From Burkholderiales bacterium (GTDB taxonomy: Bacteria; Pseudomonadota; Gammaproteobacteria; Burkholderiales; SG8-41): DNA of 6,607 bases. The notes under the pieces were generated by a model. The model saw only the letters and a program-made list of their open reading frames with translations. It made no database searches and was not told the origin of the DNA. Positions 1-5,679 of the stretch are shown here, one piece after another. Each line of letters begins with the position of its first letter. Position 1 is the first letter of the stretch. The DNA is taken from assembly GCA_005800795.1 (NCBI GenBank), contig SYEN01000533.1, positions 1-6,607 on the forward strand, in the 5' to 3' direction. A program made the translations under genes and the position numbers.

Positions 1-398
1 AAATGGATGCGCTCGCCGCGCCACGCCCAGATCGACGGGCTGACATACTGTATGGTTTTGATCCCCGTCTGCTTGAGATCAAATTCAAGCCCGAGATTAA
101 AATCCGGCGCGTCGATGCCGATGAACACTGCCGGTGGCTGTAGCAGAAAATGGCGCTTCAGTTTGCGGCGTATGCCCGCGAGCTCGGGATAGTGGCGCAG
201 CACCTCGACATAGCCGCGCACTGCAAGTTTTTCCATCGGATACAGCGCGCTAACACCAGCGGCAATCATGCGCGGGCCGGCGATGCCCTCAAATCGCAGA
301 TCGGGACGCCGCGCCTTCAACGCCTGCACCAGATGCGCGCCGAGCAAGTCGCCGGAAGCTTCGCCGGCCACCAACCCGATCACCGGCGCGGCGCTCAT
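1..398 (-). CDS. lpxB: Lipid-A-disaccharide synthase LpxB, N-terminal part (cut by window edge)
   Basis: LpxB is a peripheral inner-membrane glycosyltransferase. It joins UDP-2,3-diacylglucosamine to lipid X, releasing UDP and giving the tetra-acylated disaccharide of lipid A. I translated this frame by hand: 132 codons are present, about a third of the usual ~380 residues, and the rest lies beyond position 1. Hallmarks are the N-terminal GEASGD motif (residues 12-17), GIAGPRM (38-44), MEKLAVRGYVEVL (55-67), IGIDAPDFN (93-101) and YVSPSIWAWR (118-127). All match known LpxB proteins closely. The ATG at 398 lies 5 nt after the lpxA stop codon. No Shine-Dalgarno sequence precedes it, so translation is probably coupled to lpxA (inference). 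No frameshift or stop occurs in the visible part. Confidence 0.96.
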   Translation of the reverse strand, partial: MSAAPVIGLVAGEASGDLLGAHLVQALKARRPDLRFEGIAGPRMIAAGVSALYPMEKLAVRGYVEVLRHYPELAGIRRKLKRHFLLQPPAVFIGIDAPDFNLGLEFDLKQTGIKTIQYVSPSIWAWRGERIH

Positions 399-403
399 GC
401 GTG

Positions 404-1183
404 CTAACGAATGATGCCGCGGCCAGTCACCGCCAAAAAATCGATCAGCGGCTGCACGTCCGGGCACTCGACCGCCTGTTCACGCAGCGCGGCCAGCGCC
501 TGCTCTACGGTATCCCCAGTGCGAAACACCGTTCTGTAGGCGCGTTTCAAACCAGTGATTGTGCCGGCATTGAAACCGCGGCGCTTGAGTCCCTCTGCGT
601 TGATGCCGTACGGCTTGGCCGGACTGCCGGAAGCGGTGATAAAAGGCGGAACGTCTTTCAGCACATGCGTGCCGATGCCGGTGATGACATGCGCACCGAC
701 ACGGCAGAATTGATGCACACCGGTATAGCCGCCAAGTATCGCGTGATCGCCGATGTGCACATGGCCCGCGAGTTGCGCATTATTGGCAAAAATGGTGTGG
801 TTGCCTACCTGGCAGTCATGCGCGATGTGCACGTAAGCCATGATCCAGTTGTCGTTACCCACGCGGGTAACGCCGGTATCCTGCGCTGTGCCGGTGTTGA
901 GTGTGCAGAATTCGCGGATGGTGTTGTTGTCGCCGATCTCCAGGCGTGTCGGTTCGCCTGCGTATTTTTTGTCCTGCGGCGTCTCGCCCAGCGACACAAA
1001 CTGAAAAATACGATTGTTGACGCCGATACGCGTATGTCCCTTGATCACCGCATGAGGGCCAATGACGCAACCGGCACCGATCTCGACGTGCGGGCCGATG
1101 ATCGAATACGGGCCGATTTCGACATCGGCGGCGATGCGCGCTGCTGCGTCGACCAGCGCCGTGGGGTGTATCCGAGAAGTCAT
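404..1183 (-). CDS. lpxA: Acyl-[ACP]-UDP-N-acetylglucosamine O-acyltransferase LpxA
   Basis: LpxA is a cytoplasmic homotrimer that catalyses the first step of lipid A synthesis: transfer of a 3-hydroxyacyl chain from ACP to the 3-OH of UDP-GlcNAc. The 259 residues match the family length (262 in E. coli). Residues 1-190 show the repeated hexapeptides of a left-handed beta helix, followed by a helical C-terminal domain from about 191. By alignment from memory with E. coli, catalytic His125 is His122 (HIAHDC), and Asp74, Lys76, His122, His144 and His160 correspond to Asp71, Lys73, His119, His141 and His157. The signatures YAGEPTR (74-80), HQF (157-159) and GLKRRGF (198-204) are present. The position matching the E. 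coli hydrocarbon-ruler Gly173 is Ile170, suggesting an acyl chain shorter than C14. The start is the ATG at 1183, giving an N-terminus (MTSRIHPTA) of the expected length, but no ribosome binding site precedes it. The gene ends in TAG 5 nt before lpxB. Confidence 0.98.
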   Translation of the reverse strand: MTSRIHPTALVDAAARIAADVEIGPYSIIGPHVEIGAGCVIGPHAVIKGHTRIGVNNRIFQFVSLGETPQDKKYAGEPTRLEIGDNNTIREFCTLNTGTAQDTGVTRVGNDNWIMAYVHIAHDCQVGNHTIFANNAQLAGHVHIGDHAILGGYTGVHQFCRVGAHVITGIGTHVLKDVPPFITASGSPAKPYGINAEGLKRRGFNAGTITGLKRAYRTVFRTGDTVEQALAALREQAVECPDVQPLIDFLAVTGRGIIR

Positions 1184-1204
1184 ATAAGTATTTGTTTTAT
1201 ATAA
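1184..1204 (-). other. G-free A/T-rich spacer before lpxA
   Basis: The 21 nt between the fabZ stop and the lpxA ATG contain 19 A/T. The coding strand has no G at all, so it holds no Shine-Dalgarno sequence. It includes TATAAA, but I see no acceptable -35 hexamer at 16-18 nt upstream, so I do not call it a promoter. A 6-bp A/T-only inverted repeat (1182-1187 with 1197-1202) would be a very weak hairpin. It may serve as an unstructured A/U-rich translation leader, the kind bound by ribosomal protein S1; this is inference. Confidence 0.4.
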
Positions 1205-1690
1205 CTATTTTTTGACAGCCCGTTTGGCGCACAACAACTGCGCTTCGGCCGCCAGCTCGCCATCCACTTTGGCTTGCGCGCTGTATCGCCACACGCCGCG
1301 CATGTGTCTGTCTATCGACACGTGCAGATGCAGCGCGTCACCGGGTGATACTGGCTTCTTGAAGCGCGCATTGTCGATACCGACGAAAAAATACAGCGAA
1401 TTCGGATCGGGCTTCTCGTTCACAGTGAGAAACGAAAGTATCGCCGCCGTTTGCGCCAGCGCTTCGATAATCAGCACGCCCGGCATCACCGGATACTGGG
1501 GAAAGTGTCCATTGAAAAACGGCTCGTTGATGGAGACGTTTTTCAGCGCGACGATGTCCTTGCCTGGTTCGCACGAGAGCACGCGATCCACCAGCAGAAA
1601 GGGGTATCGGTGCGGCAGATACTCAAGCACCTGGTGGATATTCATGGGCATCGCGGGTGCTGGCGAGGCCAGCGTCGATTCAGTGGTCAT
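1205..1690 (-). CDS. fabZ: 3-hydroxyacyl-[ACP] dehydratase FabZ
   Basis: FabZ is a cytoplasmic hot-dog-fold enzyme of type II fatty-acid synthesis. It dehydrates (3R)-hydroxyacyl-ACP to trans-2-enoyl-ACP, so it competes with LpxA and LpxD for 3-hydroxyacyl-ACP. With the chosen start it has 161 residues (151 in E. coli). Family signatures are LPHRYPFLLVDRV (25-37), NEPFFNGHFP (55-64) and MPGVLIIEALAQ (69-80). The catalytic pair is His62 and Glu76. The ATG at 1690 is chosen because GGAAGGA (1705-1699) sits 8 nt upstream and because it forms an ATGA overlap with the lpxD stop. It gives an Ala/Ser/Pro-rich extension of about 15 residues before MNIHQVLEYLPHR. The internal ATG at 1645 would give 146 residues, nearer the bare family core, but lacks a ribosome binding site. 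An upstream ATG at 1789 is unlikely because it would run about 100 nt inside lpxD. Confidence 0.97.
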   Translation of the reverse strand: MTTESTLASPAPAMPMNIHQVLEYLPHRYPFLLVDRVLSCEPGKDIVALKNVSINEPFFNGHFPQYPVMPGVLIIEALAQTAAILSFLTVNEKPDPNSLYFFVGIDNARFKKPVSPGDALHLHVSIDRHMRGVWRYSAQAKVDGELAAEAQLLCAKRAVKK

Positions 1691-2793
1691 GAGGATTTTC
1701 CTTCCAGCCGCGCGAGGCGCTGCTCCAGCTGTTTGATATGCTTTGCCATCTCGTCCAGATGACGTATTTGTATCGCATTGCGGCGCCATGCGCGCGTTTC
1801 CTCGAAGGGATAACCGCCGCTGTAACTGCCCGCCTGGGTAATCGATTTCGTGATCAGCGATTTGCCTGCTATGTCGACATGATCTGCAATCGTCAGATGT
1901 CCCGAGATTCCCACGGCACCTCCAATGCGGCAGTAGCGGCCGATATGCGTGCTGCCGGCGATACCGGTGCAGGCCGCTATAGCCGTGTGTGCGCCCACCC
2001 GCACGTTGTGCGCGACCATGATGAGATTATCCAGGCGCACGCCATCTTCGATCACGGTATCGTCGAGAGCGCCGCGATCCACCGTGGTGTTGGCGCCGAT
2101 TTCGACATCGTTGCCTATGATGACGCGGCCGATTTGTGGCACTTTGACCCAATGGCCGCCGCCGTTGTCGCTGCGGCCATTGTTTGCTTCACTGCTGCCG
2201 GACGCTTCCCACGCATTGCCAAAACCATCCGCGCCGATCACCACGCCAGCATGCAGTATCCCGCGCTCGCCAATGCGGCAGCCGTGATAAATCACAACGC
2301 CTGGCCACAACCGCGTACCGGCACCGATGGTCACATCGTCACCCACCGTGCAATTATCCCCGATGACAACGCCTGCGCCGATACGCACTTTGCTGCCCAC
2401 CACGGCATGCGCCCCTACGCTGACGCCCTTGCCCAAAATCGCACCGCCATCCACCACCGCGCTCGCGTGTACGCCAGCCACAGGCATTGCCAGCGGATGC
2501 AGCAGTGCCGTTACACGTGCAAAATACGCGTGAGGATTGACACAGACGATACGCGGCAGCGGTGTGGCATCACGCAGCGGCGCGGCCAGCACTACAGCAC
2601 CAGCGTGCGTCTTGTGCAGCTCTGGCAGAAAGCGCTCATGCATCAGAAAGGTAATGGACACGGCATCTGCACCGTCCAGCGTGCCAGCCTTCTCAACGCG
2701 CGTGGCAGGATCCCCTACAACCTCCCCACCGAGAGATTGCACGATTTCCCTCAAGCTATAGGGATGCGAGCGCTCAGTCATGGCAGGCGGCAT
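1687..2793 (-). CDS. lpxD: UDP-3-O-(3-hydroxyacyl)glucosamine N-acyltransferase LpxD
   Basis: LpxD is a cytoplasmic trimer that performs the third step of lipid A synthesis, adding a 3-hydroxyacyl chain from ACP to the 2-amino group of UDP-3-O-acyl-glucosamine. From the ATG at 2793 it has 368 residues (341 in E. coli). An N-terminal uridine-binding domain (about 10-105) precedes a left-handed beta helix of hexapeptide repeats (about 108-315). A C-terminal helix with heptad-like spacing (HLDEMAKHIKQLEQRLARLE, about 345-364) follows. The likely catalytic His is His262 in MVAHNVRVG, matching E. coli His239; GADGFG (187-192), WVKVPQIGRVIIG and RGALDD are conserved. Residues 193-213 form a Gly/Ser/Asn-rich insertion about 15 residues longer than in E. 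coli. The start is uncertain: TTG 2796, ATG 2793 and ATG 2781 (364 residues) are all possible and none has a clear ribosome binding site. It lies 28 nt after skp and overlaps fabZ by 4 nt. Confidence 0.96.
   Translation of the reverse strand: MPPAMTERSHPYSLREIVQSLGGEVVGDPATRVEKAGTLDGADAVSITFLMHERFLPELHKTHAGAVVLAAPLRDATPLPRIVCVNPHAYFARVTALLHPLAMPVAGVHASAVVDGGAILGKGVSVGAHAVVGSKVRIGAGVVIGDNCTVGDDVTIGAGTRLWPGVVIYHGCRIGERGILHAGVVIGADGFGNAWEASGSSEANNGRSDNGGGHWVKVPQIGRVIIGNDVEIGANTTVDRGALDDTVIEDGVRLDNLIMVAHNVRVGAHTAIAACTGIAGSTHIGRYCRIGGAVGISGHLTIADHVDIAGKSLITKSITQAGSYSGGYPFEETRAWRRNAIQIRHLDEMAKHIKQLEQRLARLEGKSS
1699..1705 (-). promoter_or_regulatory. Ribosome binding site of fabZ
   Basis: The coding strand reads GGAAGGA followed by 8 nt and the ATG at 1690. 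It lies inside the last codons of lpxD and decides the fabZ start against the ATG codons at 1789 and 1645. Together with the 4-nt ATGA overlap it suggests both coupled and independent initiation. Confidence 0.7.
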
Positions 2794-2821
2794 CAATTCA
2801 GGTGCGCGCCATTGCAGCGCA

Positions 2822-3319
2822 CTATTTGCCGGCCAGCGCCTTCAATACGCGGTCGGTAATGTCAATGCGCGGGCTGCGGTAAACGGCTTCCTGAACGATG
2901 AGATCGAACTTCTCCGACTCGGCGATCTGGCGGATGATTTTGTTGGCGCGCTCGAGTAAGGCACCGAGCTCCTGATTGCGCCGCAGATTCAGATCTTCCT
3001 GCAACTCGCGCTGCAGGCGTTGCAGGTCGACTATTTGTCGGGACATGTCCTGTTCACGAGCGCGGCGATCGTTTTCGCTCATGGTCAGCACATCTTTTTC
3101 AAATTGCGCCTGAGCCGATTTGATCACTCCCTCACGGCGCTGGATTTCCTGCACGCGCGGTTGAAACTCGCGTTCAAGTCGCTTGCTGGCTTCATCTGCC
3201 GGCGCGGATTCTCGATTGACCCGCTCGGCATCGACAAAACCGATTTTCAGATCGGCTGCCAGCACGTTGGCGGACCAAAACCCGGTGAGCACCATCAAAA
3301 TCGGTATCAAATTACGCAT
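2822..3319 (-). CDS. skp: Periplasmic chaperone Skp (OmpH family)
   Basis: Skp is a trimeric, jellyfish-shaped periplasmic chaperone that holds unfolded outer-membrane proteins after Sec export and delivers them toward the BAM complex. The 165 residues agree with the family (161 in E. coli). Residues 1-21 are a signal peptide: a short basic start (MRN), a hydrophobic core and a probable cleavage after VLA, before ADLKIG. Residues 22-35 (ADLKIGFVDAERVN) form the first strand of the trimerisation core. About 40-125 is a highly charged helical hairpin rich in Arg, Glu and Gln (tentacle arms). The end (FDLIVQEAVYRSPRIDITDRV, starting at 138) returns to the core. The ATG at 3319 is preferred because AAGGGA lies 6 nt upstream and the signal peptide is then normal. 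A GTG at 3346 would add 9 residues and overlap the bamA stop. Skp is 26 nt downstream of bamA, its functional partner. Confidence 0.95.
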   Translation of the reverse strand: MRNLIPILMVLTGFWSANVLAADLKIGFVDAERVNRESAPADEASKRLEREFQPRVQEIQRREGVIKSAQAQFEKDVLTMSENDRRAREQDMSRQIVDLQRLQRELQEDLNLRRNQELGALLERANKIIRQIAESEKFDLIVQEAVYRSPRIDITDRVLKALAGK

Positions 3320-3325
3320 ACGAAT

Positions 3326-3331
3326 TCCCTT
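3326..3331 (-). promoter_or_regulatory. Ribosome binding site of skp
   Basis: AAGGGA on the coding strand, 6 nt before the ATG at 3319. It supports this start over the GTG at 3346 and suggests skp can be initiated independently of bamA, fitting a chaperone that may be needed in larger amounts than BamA (inference). Confidence 0.7.
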
Positions 3332-3345
3332 GCCATCGAACAGCA

Positions 3346-5676
3346 CTAAAAAGCACCGCCGAAAGTAAACTGAAATACTTGGCGCCGGTCGTCAATCTTG
3401 TTCACCAGAGGCGCAGCCACACTGAATTTCATCGGACCGAATGGCGACACCCATGCCAGCGCCACGCCCGTTGAGTAGCGCCATGCGCTGGGTTCAAATT
3501 TACCATCAGAGACGCCGCCTGCATCAAAAAAGGCGCTCAGCCGAACCGATTTATCGTTGGTCAGGCCCGGGAATGGAAACAGATATTCCACGTTGCCCAA
3601 CAGTTTGCGGTTGCCGCCGCGCGGATCACCATTGGCATCACGCGGTGCCACGGTATTCAACCGGTAACCACGCAAGGAAGATACGCCACCGGCGAAGTAA
3701 TTTTTGAAGAACGGCAGCGACTTGTTGCCATAACCATCGCCCAACCCAATCTCGCCATTCAGCATCAGCGTGGTTGTGCGCGTCAGCGGGAAATAGCGTT
3801 GGTACTGATAATTCAGGCGGTAATAGCGCAGCGTGCCGCCTGGCAGTCCGCCATCCGCAAACGCGCGATGATAGGTGCCTGTAGTGGGATAGATCAGGGA
3901 ATCCCGCCCATCGCGCACCCATCCGATGCTGGGCATCAATGCCGTGTTACCCGAGCCAAAGAGACTTACGTAATCCGTGTAGAACAAGGGGCTGGTGGGA
4001 AACGTGGTAATGGTAGTCTGCTCATAGGCCAAACCGTACTGAATGGTATCGAGTTCCGAAATGGGCACGCCGAAACGCACGCCAAACCCGGTGGTCTTGG
4101 TGACGTACTCACCCAGACTGTTGCCCTGTGCATCGATCTTGCGGTGATACAAGTCGTAGCCCACACTGACGCCGTCTGACGTGAAATAGGGATCCGTAAA
4201 CGATAGCGAATAAACGGTGTTGGTATCGCTGCTGCTGATCGTCGCCGACAAGTGCTTGCCGGAACCGAAAATATTGTTTTGTGACACGGAACCTGACAAT
4301 ACGATGCCCGAACCGCTGCCAAATCCCGCACCCAACAGCACGTTGCCGGTGGGCTTTTCCACCACCGTAAAATTGACATCGACTTGATCGGTGGTGCCCT
4401 GCACGGCGGGATTCTCGACATTTACCTCGGTGAAGTACCCCAGCTTGTCAATGCGCTGCCTGGACTTAGTAATATTGCCGCTCGAGTACCAAGCGCTTTC
4501 CATCTGCCGCATTTCACGGCGAATCACCTCGTCGCGCGTACGCGTATTACCTGCCACATTGATACGGCGCACATAAACCCGACGGCCCGGATCGACAAAG
4601 AAGGTGAAGGTCGCCTCGCGCTTTTCCTTGTTCAGTTCAGGGGAGGCATTGACGTTGGCGAACGCGTAACCGTCGTTGGCCAACCGGTCGGTCATGCTTT
4701 TGGTTGATTCAGTAACCCGCGCACGCGAAAACACGTCACCCGCCTTGAAGGTGATCAGCTTGCGCAGTTCCGCCTCGGGCACCAGCAGTTGACCTTCCAA
4801 CTTGATATCGGAAACGGTGTATTTCTGACCCTCGGTGATGCTGACGGTAATATAAATATCTTTCTTGTCCGGTGTAATCGAAACCTGGGTCGAGTCGATA
4901 TTGAACTCGAGAAAGCCGCGATCCTGATAAAACGAGCGCAGGGTCTCCAAGTCGGCCGACAACTTTTGCCGCGAGTACTGATCCTGCTTGCTGTACCACG
5001 TCAGCAACCCCGGCTCGCGCAGCACGAACAACCCCAGCAACTGCTTCTCGGTGAAAGCCTTGGCGCCGATAATCGCAATCTGCCGGATTTTCGAGGAATC
5101 GCCTTCCGTAACCGAAAAATTTACCGCCACCCGGTTGCGTTCCAGCGGCGTTACGGTAGTGGTGACCTCTGCTGCGTACTTGCCGCGCGTCAGATATTGG
5201 CGCTTCAATTCCTGCTCCGCACGATCTGCCGTACCGCGGTCGAAGATACGCCCCTCAGCCAGTCCTATCTGCCGCATGGCCTTGTTCAGCGTCTCCTTGT
5301 CAAACTCTTTCACACCGGTAAATTCAACCTGCGCGATGGAAGGCCGCTCCTGCAACACGACCACCAGCACGTTGCCATCGACTTCCAGCGTGACATCACG
5401 GAAAAAGCCGGTGGCAAACAAAGCGCGTATTGCCTCCGATGCCTTGTCGTCGGTAAGCGTGTCGCCCACACGCATCGGCAGATAGCTGAATACGGTGCCC
5501 GCTTCAGTGCGCTGCAGGCCTTCGACGCGGATGTCCTTGATCACGAACGGATCAATCGCCCATGCTGCAGGTGCATGCAGCAACGGTAGCAGAGCGTAGA
5601 CAAGCGCCAAAGTCAGGCCGATACGGACGCGCCGGGGAGGCCAGGCGCGCCAAGCGCGCGGAACGCAAAAACCCAT
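3346..5676 (-). CDS. bamA: Outer-membrane protein assembly factor BamA (Omp85/YaeT)
   Basis: BamA is the essential core of the BAM complex, which folds and inserts beta-barrel proteins into the outer membrane. The protein has 776 residues (about 800 in relatives). Residues 1-40 are a signal peptide with a long Arg-rich start, hydrophobic core and probable cleavage after AWA, before IDPF. Five POTRA domains follow at roughly 43-112, 113-192, 195-283, 286-364 and 367-440. The 16-strand barrel runs from about 443 to the terminal Phe776, the aromatic C-terminal signal of outer-membrane proteins. The loop-6 motif is SLRGY (667-671), the (V/I)RG(F/Y) motif that folds back into the barrel, here with Leu in the first position. 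The mature protein has no cysteine, so the loop-6 disulfide of E. coli BamA is absent. The ATG at 5676 is 3 nt after the rseP stop; only a weak purine stretch (AAGCGG) precedes it, so coupling to rseP is likely. Confidence 0.98.
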   Translation of the reverse strand: MGFCVPRAWRAWPPRRVRIGLTLALVYALLPLLHAPAAWAIDPFVIKDIRVEGLQRTEAGTVFSYLPMRVGDTLTDDKASEAIRALFATGFFRDVTLEVDGNVLVVVLQERPSIAQVEFTGVKEFDKETLNKAMRQIGLAEGRIFDRGTADRAEQELKRQYLTRGKYAAEVTTTVTPLERNRVAVNFSVTEGDSSKIRQIAIIGAKAFTEKQLLGLFVLREPGLLTWYSKQDQYSRQKLSADLETLRSFYQDRGFLEFNIDSTQVSITPDKKDIYITVSITEGQKYTVSDIKLEGQLLVPEAELRKLITFKAGDVFSRARVTESTKSMTDRLANDGYAFANVNASPELNKEKREATFTFFVDPGRRVYVRRINVAGNTRTRDEVIRREMRQMESAWYSSGNITKSRQRIDKLGYFTEVNVENPAVQGTTDQVDVNFTVVEKPTGNVLLGAGFGSGSGIVLSGSVSQNNIFGSGKHLSATISSSDTNTVYSLSFTDPYFTSDGVSVGYDLYHRKIDAQGNSLGEYVTKTTGFGVRFGVPISELDTIQYGLAYEQTTITTFPTSPLFYTDYVSLFGSGNTALMPSIGWVRDGRDSLIYPTTGTYHRAFADGGLPGGTLRYYRLNYQYQRYFPLTRTTTLMLNGEIGLGDGYGNKSLPFFKNYFAGGVSSLRGYRLNTVAPRDANGDPRGGNRKLLGNVEYLFPFPGLTNDKSVRLSAFFDAGGVSDGKFEPSAWRYSTGVALAWVSPFGPMKFSVAAPLVNKIDDRRQVFQFTFGGAF

Positions 5677-5679
5677 GAA

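Noticed and set aside
1182..1202. Inverted repeat ATATAA / TTATAT around the lpxA start
   Set aside because: Only six A/T pairs around a 9-nt loop, with no following T-run in the transcript direction; too weak for a terminator, and explained by base composition.
401..1204. Plus-strand open frame of 267 codons covering all of lpxA
   Set aside because: It is in exact codon register with lpxA on the other strand; it stays open because lpxA avoids TTA, CTA and TCA codons. Its translation shows no domain, and lpxA is unmistakable.
1184..1230. Possible internal promoter with TATAAA before lpxA
   Set aside because: No reasonable -35 hexamer lies at 16-18 nt; the nearest candidate (CTGTCA) is only 11 nt away.
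1205..1789. Longer fabZ beginning at the ATG at 1789
   Set aside because: It would overlap lpxD by about 100 nt and add 33 residues unlike any FabZ; the start at 1690 has a ribosome binding site and an ATGA overlap.
2798..2812. Four-codon open frame (M A R T) between skp and lpxD
   Set aside because: Too short to distinguish from chance and without a ribosome binding site; no attenuation structure is visible around it.
1738..2859. Plus-strand open frame of 373 codons covering lpxD
   Set aside because: Same codon-register antisense effect as over lpxA; its His/Ala/Arg/Asp-rich translation mirrors lpxD codon usage and resembles no family.
4789..5589. Plus-strand open frame of 266 codons opposite the POTRA region of bamA
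   Set aside because: It is in codon register with bamA, has no recognisable domain and no ribosome binding site that I can see.
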